A stretch of 64,000 nt of DNA, taken from assembly GCA_028875245.1 (NCBI GenBank), contig JAPPEU010000080.1, positions 1 to 64,000 on the forward strand, given 5' to 3'. Origin of the DNA: Chloroflexota bacterium (GTDB lineage: Bacteria > Chloroflexota > Anaerolineae > Aggregatilineales > Phototrophicaceae). Shown one piece after another: positions 26,990-36,436 of this stretch (within the stretch, counting starts at the first letter, position 1; the number at the start of each line of letters is the position of its first letter). The position numbers were made by a program, and so were the translations under genes. The notes under the pieces were generated by a model that ran no database searches, had not been told where the DNA came from, and was given only the letters and a program-made list of their open reading frames with translations.

Positions 26990-28693
26990 ATGCTAAATCG
27001 AGAACGATATATTCTTGGAGGTAGAATCTTGGGAGGAGGAGCTAAGAATCCGCGTGCAGGTTCAGTATATCGCTTTAGACGACATGACAAAATCGGTGCG
27101 AATGATGCTCAAGAAGATCGAAACTTCCTGCACGAATGCTTTGTCCATAAGAACGATGAACTGAAACTAATTCAGGACACCCTTGAGCCGGAGTGTATTA
27201 TCCTTGGGCGAACTGGAGCGGGTAAAACGGCACTGCTCTCTATGCTCAAGAGAACTGAAGACAAGGTGGCAGTGCTGTCGCTTGATGACTTGGCATTAAA
27301 CCATTTGTCCAATAGCCCCGCTCTAAAGTATTATGTTGACCTTGAAATCAATCTCGATTTGTTCTTCCGTGTGTTATGGAGGCACGTATTTGCCGTAGAG
27401 TTGGTCAATCTTTTCTCTGCGGTTAGCGGAACAACAGGGATTAACAATTTACTGCAAAAGCTAAGGGATACCGACTATCGACAACCATATCAGAAGAAAG
27501 GCCGCGAATATCTTCTAAAGTATCCTGAGTTTTGGAACGAACCTGAAAAGCGTCTTGTGCAAGAAACGGAACGTGTTGAGGAAGACCTTACGGCGAAGGC
27601 TAGCGCCGGACTGCAAGCAAAGATTCTAGATGTGTCAGGTGAATTGCAGTATTCCTCGAAGCTAACTCAAGAAGAAAAAGCGGAAATCACACGAATCGGG
27701 AGTGAGCTTGTTAACCAGAAACAAATGCAAGATCTTTCGGCCGTTGTGAGACTTCTTCGAGATGAATTGCAATATGATGCTCAGAAGAAGTATTTCATAA
27801 CTATTGACAAACTGGACAGAAAGTGGGTGGAAGACCCCTTACGTTACAAGCTAATAAGGGCACTAATTGAGACCGCTCGGGATCTGAACGAAGAAATTGA
27901 TCAACTTAAGATAATACTAGCAATTCGGAAGGATCTTTTTGAACGAGTCTTTGAAGTAACCCGTACCTACGGCGATCAGCGTGAGAAATATGATTCGCTG
28001 TGTATCAAGTTGCTTTGGAACCATAAACAGTTGATTGACGTTGTTGAGAAACGAGTCAATCAGCTCATATACAACGTGTTTGCCAAACGCAGTTCGATCA
28101 AGTTTAAGGACATTCTTCCATCCAAGATCTTGGGCCAGGAAAGTACGAAATACTTTCTTGAACGTACATTGTCCACGCCGAGAGACGCAATCGCTTTCTT
28201 CAATTACTGCATTTCTCAGGCGGAAGGTAAGAGTAAGATTAGCCAGAGTCATGTGAACCGCGCAGAGCGCATTTACTCCCATCAAAGGCTTGGAGCGCTA
28301 GCTGATGAATGGTCGGCGGACTTTCCGACCTTAATGGACGCCGCAAATGTAATGAAGGGAATGAGGAAGAACTTTCTCATTGTGGATATTGACCGTGCTG
28401 ATCTGCAAAACAAACTGCAGAGTTATATGGCAAAGGTAGAGCACTCGAACTTAACAGGACCTTGCTATGATCTAGCTTACGCAATATTTGCGGAAGCCGA
28501 CAATGCAGAAGAATCACTTTACGAGCTATTTTGGGTCTTTTCGAAGGTAGGAATTCTAGGCATTCAACCCGAAGACAGCGAGCACGTTTTCTGGAGTAGC
28601 AAGGGCGACGAAATTCATAAGAATGATATAGCTGGTAAGGTAAAGATTCACATTCACCCAGGATTTTACACAGCGTTCAGCATTAGGTCTTAA
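26990..28693 (+). CDS. P-loop ATPase, Sll1717 family-like
   Basis: Up to 567 residues. Walker A is ILGRTGAGKTALL (Gly73-Thr80). A likely Walker B/acidic strand is KKYFITIDKLDRKW. Extended helical regions follow, and a C-terminal winged-helix-like segment (YELFWVFSKVGILGI). NDELKLIQDTLEPECIILG before the P-loop is typical of Sll1717-type STAND-like ATPases in mobile defence contexts. The ATG at 26990 has no ribosome site; a TTG at 27029 has GGAGG seven bases upstream and may be the true start, giving 554 residues. It is strongly AT-rich compared with neighbours and overlaps the convergent meaB by 11 bases. It is probably a single-gene transferred element, with a defence role inferred only. Confidence 0.7.
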   Translation: MLNRERYILGGRILGGGAKNPRAGSVYRFRRHDKIGANDAQEDRNFLHECFVHKNDELKLIQDTLEPECIILGRTGAGKTALLSMLKRTEDKVAVLSLDDLALNHLSNSPALKYYVDLEINLDLFFRVLWRHVFAVELVNLFSAVSGTTGINNLLQKLRDTDYRQPYQKKGREYLLKYPEFWNEPEKRLVQETERVEEDLTAKASAGLQAKILDVSGELQYSSKLTQEEKAEITRIGSELVNQKQMQDLSAVVRLLRDELQYDAQKKYFITIDKLDRKWVEDPLRYKLIRALIETARDLNEEIDQLKIILAIRKDLFERVFEVTRTYGDQREKYDSLCIKLLWNHKQLIDVVEKRVNQLIYNVFAKRSSIKFKDILPSKILGQESTKYFLERTLSTPRDAIAFFNYCISQAEGKSKISQSHVNRAERIYSHQRLGALADEWSADFPTLMDAANVMKGMRKNFLIVDIDRADLQNKLQSYMAKVEHSNLTGPCYDLAYAIFAEADNAEESLYELFWVFSKVGILGIQPEDSEHVFWSSKGDEIHKNDIAGKVKIHIHPGFYTAFSIRS

Positions 28694-29678
28694 GACCAAC
28701 AAGCAGAAGAAGTTCGTCCGCCGCGCTCGCCGCCGGCAGCTCCCCGGCGATGACGGCCGCTTCAATCTCGGGCAAGGCCGCCTTGACCGCTTCATGGCCA
28801 TAGAGCGTGTCGCGCAGGCGGGCTTCGAGCGCGTTGTGCAGCCAGGCGCGCCGCTGTTTGCGCCGCCGGTCGTCGAAGCTCCCGCTCGCTTTCGTCTGGG
28901 CAACGAATTCTGTGATCAGCGTCCAGATGGCGTCGATGCCGGCGCCGGTCAAGGCGGACGCGGTCAGGGCGCGGGTCCGCCAGCCGGCCGTCGCGGGCGC
29001 GGTAAATTCGAGAGCGCGTTGATATTGGGCGCGGGCCGCCTCCGCCGCGGTCAGGTTGTCGCCGTCGGCTTTGTTGATGACCAGGGCATCGGCGATCTCG
29101 ATCACGCCTTTTTTGTAGCCTTGCAGCTCGTCGCCTGCGCCGGTGATCAAGAGCAGCAGCAGAAAATCCACCAGCGAGCGCAGCGTCACCTCGCTTTGCC
29201 CGGCGCCGACCGTCTCAACAATGATGACATCAAAGCCGGCCGCTTCGCAGAGCAGGATCGCCTCGCGCGTTTTTTCGGCGACGCCGCCCAGAATGCCACC
29301 GGTGGGCGACGGGCGGATGAAGGCGTCCGTCTCGCGCGACAAGCGTTCCATGCGTGTTTTGTCGCCCAGGATGCTGCCGTGGGTCAAGCCGCTGCTGGGG
29401 TCGATCGCCAACACCGCCACCTTGTGTCCAGTTTGGATAAGATGGCAGCCGAATGTATCGATGAAGCTGCTCTTGCCGGCGCCGGGCACACCGGTGATGC
29501 CAATGCGTACCGAGTTTCCCGTATGCGGCAGCAAGGCGCCCAAAAGCTGATTGGCGGCGTCTGCGTGCTGCGACGCCCGGCTTTCGATCAACGTGATGGC
29601 GCGGGCGAGGGCGGCGCGCTCGCCGGAGAGAAGAGCGTCGGCGAGGGCGGCTGCCTCAATTTGACGAGCTTCACGCAT
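28683..29678 (-). CDS. meaB: Methylmalonyl-CoA mutase-associated GTPase MeaB
   Basis: 331 residues. Walker A is GVPGAGKSSFID, followed by VLAIDPSS (the MeaB-type switch region), GGILGG, ETVGAGQSE (Walker B and catalytic Glu) and the base motif NKADGDN. This G3E GTPase loads and protects the B12 cofactor of methylmalonyl-CoA mutase, whose subunit genes lie close by at 30169-33806 on the same strand, with a small GYD gene on the other strand between. Its 3' end overlaps the convergent AT-rich ATPase gene, so that gene arrived without cutting MeaB. Confidence 0.92.
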   Translation of the reverse strand: MREARQIEAAALADALLSGERAALARAITLIESRASQHADAANQLLGALLPHTGNSVRIGITGVPGAGKSSFIDTFGCHLIQTGHKVAVLAIDPSSGLTHGSILGDKTRMERLSRETDAFIRPSPTGGILGGVAEKTREAILLCEAAGFDVIIVETVGAGQSEVTLRSLVDFLLLLLITGAGDELQGYKKGVIEIADALVINKADGDNLTAAEAARAQYQRALEFTAPATAGWRTRALTASALTGAGIDAIWTLITEFVAQTKASGSFDDRRRKQRRAWLHNALEARLRDTLYGHEAVKAALPEIEAAVIAGELPAASAADELLLLVGLKT

Positions 29679-29689
29679 TTTATTTCACC

Positions 29690-29725
29690 ACCGAGGACAC
29701 CGAGTACATAGAGTTTTTCTTTTCC
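29690..29725 (+). repeat. CTCTGTG-type dispersed repeat (diverged copy)
   Basis: Contains CACCGAGGACACCGAG, related to the ACAGAGGACGCAGAG pattern of the second repeat family. It overlaps the meaB leader region. Confidence 0.5.
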
Positions 29726-29840
29726 GCTGCGAAGTCATTATGGAAGCGGATATGCCGATTCAATGATTTCAATGAATCTTACCGCATCGATTTTATCTGT
29801 TACACTCTGGGATAGTGATTCTTAAATGAGGAGGCCGATG

Positions 29841-30152
29841 ATGGCGCAATTTCTCTGGCAAACTTCGCTGACGTCCACCGCTTGGAAAAACCAGGTAACA
29901 GGGGATATCGCCGCGCTAATTGACGCTGGCCACGCCGACGCCGCGCATTTCGGCGGGGCGGTCCTGCATGCCTGGGTCGCCTTTGGCGAATACGATCTAA
30001 TCGCTGTTGTGGAAATGCCGGACAACGAGAGCATGGCGGCCTATGTGCTGGCGATGACGGCCAAGGGACATTATTCCGCCGGCAAGACCACCATCCTGCT
30101 CAGCGGCGACGAAACGGGACGGGCGCTGACGCGGGCCGCTTCATTGGGCTGA
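29841..30152 (+). CDS. GYD domain protein
   Basis: About 103 residues. It contains FGEYDLIAVVEMPDNESM, the GYD signature (G-x-Y-D plus a dimeric alpha/beta-barrel strand). Such proteins form small alpha/beta dimers of unknown function. GAGGAGG lies six bases before the ATG at 29841; an ATG one codon earlier is too close. It sits between meaB and the mutase genes on the opposite strand, so no operon partner is evident. Confidence 0.75.
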   Translation: MAQFLWQTSLTSTAWKNQVTGDIAALIDAGHADAAHFGGAVLHAWVAFGEYDLIAVVEMPDNESMAAYVLAMTAKGHYSAGKTTILLSGDETGRALTRAASLG

Positions 30153-30168
30153 ACGGGACCGCCCGCGC

Positions 30169-32349
30169 CTAGCTGGCTCTCAAGCGCCGGTTCAATTCCT
30201 CCAGCACCGTTTGCGCCGCGGCCGGGATGACGGTGCCGGGCCCAAAGATGGCCGAGGCGCCGCGCTCGTACAGATACTGGTGATCCTGCGCCGGGATGAC
30301 GCCGCCGATAACCAGCATCATGTCGGGGCGGCCCAAAGCCTTCAATTCGCCCGCCAACTGCGGCAAGAGCGTCTTGTGGCCCGCGGCGAGCGAGCTGATG
30401 CCGACTATGTGCGCATCGTTTTCCACGGCCGCTTTGGCGACTTCGGCCGGCGTCTGAAAGAGCGGGGCGATATCGACATCAAAGCCCATATCGGCGAAGG
30501 CGGCTGCGATGACTTTGGCGCCGCGATCATGCCCGTCTTGACCCATCTTGGCCACCATCAGGCGCGGACGCCGTCCTTCGCGCTCGGCGAATGCATCCGT
30601 CATGCGGCGCAGGTTTGACAGGGCTTCGTCATCGCCCAATTCGGCGCTGTAAACGCCGGCCAACGCGCGAACGACCGCCTTGTGCCGCCCCCAGGCCCGC
30701 TCCAGCGCCAGGGAGATTTCGCCGTTGGTGGCGCGCGCTCGCGCCGCTTCGATCGACAAAGCGAGCAGATTGCCGTCGCCGGACGCGGCGCATGAAGTCA
30801 GGGCCTTCAGCGCGGTCTGCACAGCGTCTTCGTCCCGCTCCGCGCGCAGCCGCCGCAAACGCTCGACCTGCGCCTGGCGAACAGCGCTGTTGTCAACCTC
30901 GCGGTATTCAACCGGGCTCTCTTCTTGCGGGCGATATTTGTTGACGCCGATGATGGTTTCAGCGCCGCTGTCTATCTGCGCTTGCCGGCGCGCGGCCGCT
31001 TCTTCGATTCGCATAGTGGGCAGCCCGCTTTCCAGCGCATTGGCCATCCCGCCCAGCTCTTCAATCTCCTGAATATGCGTCCAGGCGCGGCGGGCGAGGT
31101 CATGCGTCAATCGTTCCACCAGGTAAGAGCCGCCCCAGGGATCAACCGCAGCGCAGATGCCGGTCTCATGCTGCAGGAAGAGCTGCGTGTTGCGGGCGAT
31201 GCGCGCGCTGAAATCCGTAGGCAGGGCGATCGCTTCATCCAGGGCGTTGCTGTGCAGGGATTGCGTGCCACCGAAGGCGGCCGCCATCGCCTCAAGGCAG
31301 GTGCGCGCGATATTGTTGTAGGGATCGCGCTCTTGCAGGCTCCAGCCCGATGTTTGGCAATGCGCGCGCAAAGCCATTGATTTGGGGTTTCGCGGGTCGA
31401 ACTGTTTGACGAGCTTCGCCCAGAGCAAACGAGCCGCCCGCATCTTGGCGATCTCCATGAAGAAGCTCATGCCGATGCCCCAGAAGAATGACAGGCGCGG
31501 GGCAAAACGGTCGATATCCAGGCCGGCCCCCAAGCCGGTCCGCAGGTATTCCAGCCCGTCGGCCAGCGTATAAGCCAGCTCGATATCTGCGGTCGCGCCC
31601 GCCTCTTGAATATGGTAGCCGCTGATGCTGATGCTGTTGAACTTCGGCATTTCGGCGGCGGTGAAGGCGAAAATATCGGCGATGATTCGCATGGACTCGG
31701 CCGGCGGATAGATATAGGTGTTTCGCACCATATACTCTTTGAGGATGTCATTTTGGATGGTGCCGGCGAGTTGAGCGGGGGCGACGCCAGCCTCTTCGGC
31801 GGCGACGATGTAAAAGGCCAGCACGGGCAGGACGGCGCCGTTCATCGTCATCGAGACCGACATTGCGTCCAGCGGGATGCCATCAAAGAGGATCTTCATA
31901 TCGAGCAGGCTGTCAACCGCGACCCCTGCCATGCCGACATCGCCTTGCACGCGCGGATGATCGGAGTCGTAGCCGCGGTGCGTGGCGAGATCAAAAGCGA
32001 CTGACAAGCCCTTTTGGCCGGCGGCCAGATTGCGGCGGTAGAAGGCGTTGCTCTCTTCGGCTGTTGAGTAACCGGCGTATTGGCGAATGGTCCAGGGGCG
32101 GTAGGCATACATGGCCGGGTAGGGTCCGCGCAGGAAGGGCGGAATGCCGGCGACAAAATCGAGATGCTCGACCGGCTCGAGATCGGCAGCGCTGTAGAGC
32201 GCCTTGAGGTCGATTTGCTCGGGCGCGCGCCAAACCTGTTCGGCGGCGGGATGGCCGGTCTGCGCCTCGAAGGCGGCGCGCCAGTCGTCGAGGCTTGCTT
32301 CGCCCGCCGCGTCGTAGGCGAGCCGGCTGAAATCGGGGAAGCGGGTCAT
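30169..32349 (-). CDS. Methylmalonyl-CoA mutase, large (catalytic) subunit
   Basis: 726 residues. The TIM-barrel domain has [13 protein letters not shown] (substrate-binding Tyr) and [17 protein letters not shown], highly typical of catalytic mutases. The C-terminal cobalamin-binding domain has the lower-axial motif [12 protein letters not shown] with its DxHxxG core. It converts (R)-methylmalonyl-CoA to succinyl-CoA in propionate and branched-chain metabolism. Its ATG overlaps the stop of the small subunit gene (ATGA), so the two are co-translated. MeaB is nearby. Confidence 0.95.
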   Translation of the reverse strand: MTRFPDFSRLAYDAAGEASLDDWRAAFEAQTGHPAAEQVWRAPEQIDLKALYSAADLEPVEHLDFVAGIPPFLRGPYPAMYAYRPWTIRQYAGYSTAEESNAFYRRNLAAGQKGLSVAFDLATHRGYDSDHPRVQGDVGMAGVAVDSLLDMKILFDGIPLDAMSVSMTMNGAVLPVLAFYIVAAEEAGVAPAQLAGTIQNDILKEYMVRNTYIYPPAESMRIIADIFAFTAAEMPKFNSISISGYHIQEAGATADIELAYTLADGLEYLRTGLGAGLDIDRFAPRLSFFWGIGMSFFMEIAKMRAARLLWAKLVKQFDPRNPKSMALRAHCQTSGWSLQERDPYNNIARTCLEAMAAAFGGTQSLHSNALDEAIALPTDFSARIARNTQLFLQHETGICAAVDPWGGSYLVERLTHDLARRAWTHIQEIEELGGMANALESGLPTMRIEEAAARRQAQIDSGAETIIGVNKYRPQEESPVEYREVDNSAVRQAQVERLRRLRAERDEDAVQTALKALTSCAASGDGNLLALSIEAARARATNGEISLALERAWGRHKAVVRALAGVYSAELGDDEALSNLRRMTDAFAEREGRRPRLMVAKMGQDGHDRGAKVIAAAFADMGFDVDIAPLFQTPAEVAKAAVENDAHIVGISSLAAGHKTLLPQLAGELKALGRPDMMLVIGGVIPAQDHQYLYERGASAIFGPGTVIPAAAQTVLEELNRRLRAS

Positions 32350-33806
32350 GAGCCGCTCGCTCGCTCGAAAGCTTCAGCCAGCCTCAGCGGCTTCAATTTT
32401 CGCGCGCGAATGGACGCTTCGTCGGCGCTGTCATTTAGACGATGCTCGGGCTTCCGTTGAACCGGGGGCAGGGTCTCGTCAGGATTGCGGTATCGGTTGC
32501 AGCCGACCAGCACAGTGTCTCCGGCGTCCATAGACCGCCGGCGTTCTTCGGCGACCGCTTCAATCTCCGCCTGCAGGATGCCCGAGCGCAGACATGCGAG
32601 CAAGCCGCCCTCCGCTTCAATTATCTGGAATCGCTTCCAGGCTTGGCGCGCCAGCCGGTCCGTCAGCGTCTCGACATGCCAGGCGCCGCCGGCCGGGTCA
32701 ATGAAATCGAGCAGCCTCAATTCTTCCTGCAGGATCAATTGCAAATTGCGCGAGATGCGCCGGGAGAAACCGTTGGTTGAGCCGAGCGGCTCGTCATAAG
32801 CTGAAAGACAGATGCTATCGACCCCGCCGATGGCGGCCGAGAGCGCTTCCGTCGTCAGGCGCAGCAAATTGACATGGGCGTCGGGGCGCGCTTTGTTTCG
32901 CCCGCCGCTGCCGGCATGGACGGCTATATCCGGCGAAGAATGGGAGAGGCCGAAGGCGCGCAGGACTTGCGCCCAGAGCAGTCTGATGGCGCGGAATTTG
33001 GCGATTTCCATGAAGAAGTCTTCGCTGATGCGCAAGAAGAAATGCAGCTTGGGCGCCGCGGCGTCGACGGCGACGCCTCCCTCGCTCAATTCGCGCAAGT
33101 ATGTCACGCCGGTCGCTATAGCTAAGGCCAGCTCCTGGACGGCATTGGCGCCGGCGGCGTGATAAGGCGCGCTGTTGACGGCGATGCTGCCAAGATGGGG
33201 CGATCTATTGGCGACGCTTTTCACATGGGCCGCCATTCGCTCATAAGCATCGACCGGCATGAAGCCAGACCGCGCCAGGCCGCCGAGCGGGTCATAACCG
33301 GCGCAGCCGCGCAAACGAGCCAGCGCCTCCTCATCAAGCGCGGTCGCCAGCCTTTCATAGACTTCGGGCGCAGCGGCAGCGGATTGGATATACAGCGGGA
33401 AGCGATCCAGGTCAATATCAGCGAGGGCCGCGCGCATATCCGCCGCGCTATTCAGCCGCAGGTCCTCGTCAATAGTGATGGCGGTCTGGCCATTCGCCAG
33501 CGCCTCTCGCAGCGCTTGATTGTATGCGCGCGGGTCGCTGATGCGCAGGGCCTGCGCAATCAGCCAGGGGCGGGCGTGATAACCGCCGGCTCTCGCCCCG
33601 CGCGCGTAGGGAAACTGACCGGGCAGGGAGGACAGATGAGGGATGCCGGCGACGCCAGCGGCCTGCGGGAAGGGTTGGATGTCGATGCCCTCGCAACTGC
33701 GCCGCGACAAGCTCTCGATCGCCCCGTCCGGCAATGATTGGCGGACGGCGTCCATCCATTCCTCGTAGGTCCTCGGAGCGAAATCGGCGAAGAGCGCTTC
33801 AGCCAT
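32346..33806 (-). CDS. Methylmalonyl-CoA mutase, small subunit
   Basis: About 486 residues. It is homologous to the mutase barrel ([27 protein letters not shown]) but ends before any cobalamin-binding domain, as expected for the non-catalytic beta subunit of the heterodimeric enzyme. I chose the ATG at 33806 because AGAGGA precedes it. It is first in a two-gene operon with the large subunit. Only mild GC-poor stretches appear, so it belongs to the core genome. Confidence 0.85.
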   Translation of the reverse strand: MAEALFADFAPRTYEEWMDAVRQSLPDGAIESLSRRSCEGIDIQPFPQAAGVAGIPHLSSLPGQFPYARGARAGGYHARPWLIAQALRISDPRAYNQALREALANGQTAITIDEDLRLNSAADMRAALADIDLDRFPLYIQSAAAAPEVYERLATALDEEALARLRGCAGYDPLGGLARSGFMPVDAYERMAAHVKSVANRSPHLGSIAVNSAPYHAAGANAVQELALAIATGVTYLRELSEGGVAVDAAAPKLHFFLRISEDFFMEIAKFRAIRLLWAQVLRAFGLSHSSPDIAVHAGSGGRNKARPDAHVNLLRLTTEALSAAIGGVDSICLSAYDEPLGSTNGFSRRISRNLQLILQEELRLLDFIDPAGGAWHVETLTDRLARQAWKRFQIIEAEGGLLACLRSGILQAEIEAVAEERRRSMDAGDTVLVGCNRYRNPDETLPPVQRKPEHRLNDSADEASIRARKLKPLRLAEAFERASGS

Positions 33807-33954
33807 GATCCTCTTCTTGCTGCTTCTCGCGGTCAATTGCGCCTGATTATACAACTCGGCTCAGACATAATAAAGAACGCGCGACATGGGAGTCTGTAAG
33901 GCTTGTCCGTTACTGGGTCAAAACAGCAAGCGCAAGTAGGTTGCGCAAAGGACC

Positions 33955-33990
33955 AACTACAGAGAACGCAGAGAGCACAGAGATAACCGA
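33955..33990 (-). repeat. CTCTGTG-type dispersed repeat
   Basis: ACTACAGAGAACGCAGAGAG followed by CACAGAGATAACC, reverse orientation of the family. A near-identical stretch occurs at 41660-41692. Confidence 0.75.
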
Positions 33991-34078
33991 ATCAGATGTT
34001 CATATTTTCGGGCGTTTCAGCGCCGCGCGTAGACACTGCGGGTCAAACGCGCCTACAGATTCTTATTTTGCGGGTTTT

Positions 34079-34120
34079 ATTTTGTGTGAGCCGAGTTGTC
34101 ACTCGCGAGGGACTGTGGTG
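34079..34120 (+). repeat. Inverted repeat downstream of the P450 gene (left arm)
   Basis: About 42 bases including GCCGAGTTGTCACTCGCGAG. Its reverse complement matches 35583-35624 with five mismatches, where it forms the leader and start codon of the P450 gene. Confidence 0.8.
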
Positions 34121-34184
34121 AAACTTTGGAAATCTGTTGGGTGCAGTACGGTCGGCAATGTGCAAAACATTACCGGACAAGCCT

Positions 34185-34260
34185 TGTAGGGGCGAGCCAT
34201 TGGGTCGCCCGTCGTAGCGATACCATGCCTTGGCGGGCGATTCATTGATTCGCCCCGGCA
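34185..34260 (+). repeat. TGTAGGGGCG paired-hairpin element
   Basis: Left half TGTAGGGGCGAGCCATTGGG then TCGCCCG; right half GGGCGATTC...GATTCGCCCC. The left half is the same subtype as those at 35649 and 41709. Confidence 0.85.
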
Positions 34261-34284
34261 TTGCATCCCACTCCTGACAGGCAC

Positions 34285-34325
34285 ACGGATAAACCTCGGT
34301 GCTCTCGCTGTCCTCGGTGGTAAAA
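34285..34325 (+). repeat. CTCTGTG-type dispersed repeat (diverged copy)
   Basis: AACCTCGGTGCTCTCGCTG then TCCTCGGTGGTAAA, the same spacing as the family with A/G changes. It ends just before the P450 stop. Confidence 0.55.
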
Positions 34326-34349
34326 GGAATATCTCGCGAATGCTCAGCG

Positions 34350-35585
34350 TCACCAGCTGACCCGCAAGGAGGCGGGACCGCGAAAGGAGATATTGCGGGA
34401 GTATTCGATCTCTTGATCGGGGACGAGGCGCAGGCTCGGCAGGGCGCGCGTCAGCGTTTCCAGCAGAATCCGCATCTCCAGCCGCGCGAGTGGCGCGCCG
34501 ACGCAATAGTGAATCCCGTAGCCAAAGGCGAGCTGGTCTTTCAGGTTGTCGCGACTCGATATGATCAGCTCAGGCCGCGGAAAGACATCGTCGTCGCGGT
34601 TGGCCGAATGCAGCATGAGCAGGAGGTCGGCGCCGGCCGGGATGTCAACGCCGGCGAGGGTGGTCGTTTTGACCGCTCGCCGCCGCCAGGTACAGACCGA
34701 AGGATCGTAGCGCATCATCTCTTCCAGCATCGGCGCAATCGCTTCCGGCGCGCGGCAGAGCCCCGCCCAATGTTCGCGCCGCGAGAGGAGATGCAGCAGG
34801 GCGTTGTTGATTTGCGCCGTGGTCGTTTCGTGGCCGGCGACCAAGAGCGTGATCATGCAGCTGGCGATCTCGTTGAGCGTCAAGCGGCTGTCGTCGCCGT
34901 CCCGCAGGCGAAGCAAGTCGCTCGTGAGATCATCTTGCGGGTCGGCATTTTTCTCCGCCACCAGGTCAACGACGTAGCGCCAAAATGGTACGAGGTTCTC
35001 GGTCATGGCCAGCTGTTCGGCCGGCGTCGGGCGGCCATAATAGAGCTTGATGCGATTGCCGGCCCAGGCCTTCACCTGCGGCACATCGGCATCGGGCACG
35101 CCCAGCACATGAAAGAGCACATAGGCGGGATATTCATAGGTCAGCTCCGCCACGATATCGACCGGCGCGCGACCGATAAGGCGCTGGACGCCGCGCTCGG
35201 CGATGCTGCAAATGGCGGGCGCGAAGCTCTTCATCCGGCGCGGGGTGAAGAGGCGGTTCACCAGGGCGCGGATGCGCGTATGGCTTGGCGGCACATTGTT
35301 GGAGAGGACGGGCTCGGGGCTGTAGTCGCCCTCGGCGAGCATGCGCTGGACGGCTTCCGAGAATGGCACAATGGGCGTGATGGTGTTGGCGGCGGTATAC
35401 GTTTCGTGGTCGCGGAAGATCGTCTTGATGTCGTCGTAACGCGTGATGACCCAGTAGCCGATGGCGGGGCTGTAAAAGACGGGCTGCTCGCGGCGGGCCT
35501 GGGCGAGCAGGGGAAAGGGGTCGCTCAGGTCGAGCGGGTCGAAGGTGGCGCTGAGGTTGGCGATTGGACAACTTTGCCGGTTCAT
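34350..35585 (-). CDS. Cytochrome P450
   Basis: About 411 residues, a soluble bacterial P450. Oxygen-activating I-helix motif is AGHETTT (250-256), the ExxR pair is Glu289/Arg292, and the heme loop FGYGIHYCVGAPLAR gives Cys361 as the thiolate ligand. It resembles the CYP107/CYP109-like class of hydroxylases. I chose the ATG at 35585, which has GAGGGG upstream. No ferredoxin or reductase gene is adjacent. The gene is flanked by inverted copies of its own leader and by dispersed hairpin elements. Confidence 0.9.
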   Translation of the reverse strand: MNRQSCPIANLSATFDPLDLSDPFPLLAQARREQPVFYSPAIGYWVITRYDDIKTIFRDHETYTAANTITPIVPFSEAVQRMLAEGDYSPEPVLSNNVPPSHTRIRALVNRLFTPRRMKSFAPAICSIAERGVQRLIGRAPVDIVAELTYEYPAYVLFHVLGVPDADVPQVKAWAGNRIKLYYGRPTPAEQLAMTENLVPFWRYVVDLVAEKNADPQDDLTSDLLRLRDGDDSRLTLNEIASCMITLLVAGHETTTAQINNALLHLLSRREHWAGLCRAPEAIAPMLEEMMRYDPSVCTWRRRAVKTTTLAGVDIPAGADLLLMLHSANRDDDVFPRPELIISSRDNLKDQLAFGYGIHYCVGAPLARLEMRILLETLTRALPSLRLVPDQEIEYSRNISFRGPASLRVSW

Positions 35586-35627
35586 CACAGCCCCTCGCGA
35601 GTCACAACTCGACTCACGCAAAATAAC
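35583..35627 (-). repeat. Inverted repeat at the P450 gene start (right arm)
   Basis: Includes the ATG and ribosome site of the P450 gene and GAGTCACAACTCGACTCACG. It pairs with 34079-34120 in inverted orientation, about 88 percent identical over 42 bases by eye. Confidence 0.8.
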
Positions 35628-35648
35628 GAACTCTCACAAATGAGAATC

Positions 35649-35744
35649 TGTAGGGGCGAGCCATTGGGTCGCCCGCCTCGTAATAGCGCGAGCTTTTGGG
35701 CGAGACAAAGGTCGCATAGACACTGACCGTCTCTCGTCCCTACA
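35649..35744 (+). repeat. TGTAGGGGCG paired-hairpin element with internal insert
   Basis: 96 bases from TGTAGGGGCG to CGTCCCTACA. It is longer than the usual 68-76 because the right hairpin contains GTCGCATAGACACTGACCG. The segment GAATCTGTAGGGGCGAGCCA matches the copy at 41703 nearly exactly. Confidence 0.82.
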
Positions 35745-35890
35745 GATTTCGTTATGATTGCAAACGGAATTTGACAGGTTCATTAAATAAATAGGCATAG
35801 TTCGAACTCTTTTGTCCTGGAACAAAGACTATACCGAATTGCAGCGAAAAAGGCAGCGAGCATGCGAATGGTCAAGGCGGGCGGCGCCTT

Positions 35891-36226
35891 CTATTCATCC
35901 GCCTCCAGCGCCAACTGACGAATCTCCGCGATACTCAGGTCCGTCTCGTCGGTCTTGGAATAGATGGTGAGCAGCGTGACGCGGTCGCTGAACTGGACGT
36001 AGTAAATCACGCGGAATCCGCCACTCTTGCCGCGCCGCGCCGCCCGATTGGGCAAACGCACTTTGTAGACAGTGTAGCCGACACGTGGGACAAGCTGGCC
36101 GGGGCGTTCATCGTTCCGGAGACGCTGTATTATGGGGCGCAAATCGAGATGGATCGAGGGAAACCGGCGGCGCAGTCTCCTGGTTCGTTTACGAAATGTA
36201 GGGTGGGTGTCAACTCTCGTCGGCAT
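35891..36226 (-). CDS. RelE/ParE-family toxin-like protein
   Basis: 111 residues, very basic (HPTFRKRTRRLRRRFP). It has the RelE-type core strand pair SGGFRVIYYVQF and VTLLTIYSKTDETDLS, with the terminal helix AEIRQLALEADE. RelE toxins cleave mRNA on the ribosome; ParE relatives poison gyrase, and the exact class is uncertain. It overlaps the end of an acidic small gene upstream (36210-36410), the usual antitoxin-toxin arrangement. Confidence 0.75.
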   Translation of the reverse strand: MPTRVDTHPTFRKRTRRLRRRFPSIHLDLRPIIQRLRNDERPGQLVPRVGYTVYKVRLPNRAARRGKSGGFRVIYYVQFSDRVTLLTIYSKTDETDLSIAEIRQLALEADE

Positions 36227-36410
36227 CGACCATAGCTTCGCGTTCTAGCTCGTCAAGGAATTCCATCGCATCCTGACCTTCATAGCCTGCTAGCACATCG
36301 CGCAGACCCTGGCGAATATCGTCCATGATTTCTTCTTTGGTTGGCTCGCGGTCGTCGTCATCGGCTTCGACATTTTCCAGCGGGGCCGGCTTCAGCTTAG
36401 GTCCGTCCAT
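36210..36410 (-). CDS. Antitoxin-like acidic small protein (copy adjacent to toxin)
   Basis: 66 residues, strongly acidic. It has ENVEADDDDREPTKEEIMDD and DIRQGLRDVLAGYEG. The ATG at 36410 has AAGGAG seven bases upstream. It overlaps the toxin gene by 17 bases. The EPTKEEI-x-DIRQGLRDVLAG core is repeated in the next gene. The role as antitoxin is inferred from position, size and charge. Confidence 0.65.
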   Translation of the reverse strand: MDGPKLKPAPLENVEADDDDREPTKEEIMDDIRQGLRDVLAGYEGQDAMEFLDELEREAMVDADES

Positions 36411-36436
36411 TTTCATTCTCCTTATCCATCAGATGC

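Larger units (their letters stand above)
33807..34349. other. Gap of about 540 bases filled with dispersed repeats
   Basis: Contains a CTCTGTG-family copy (33955-33990), hairpin-like debris with GCGTAGACACTG (34028-34040), one arm of the inverted repeat that flanks the P450 gene (34079-34120), a full TGTAGGGGCG element (34185-34260) and a second CTCTGTG-type copy (34285-34325). I see no gene here. Confidence 0.75.

Noticed and set aside
34299..35726. A 475-codon plus-strand frame opposite the P450 gene
   Set aside because: The P450 motifs on the other strand are complete. The ends of this frame are translated repeats, which explain apparent peptide matches with other frames nearby.
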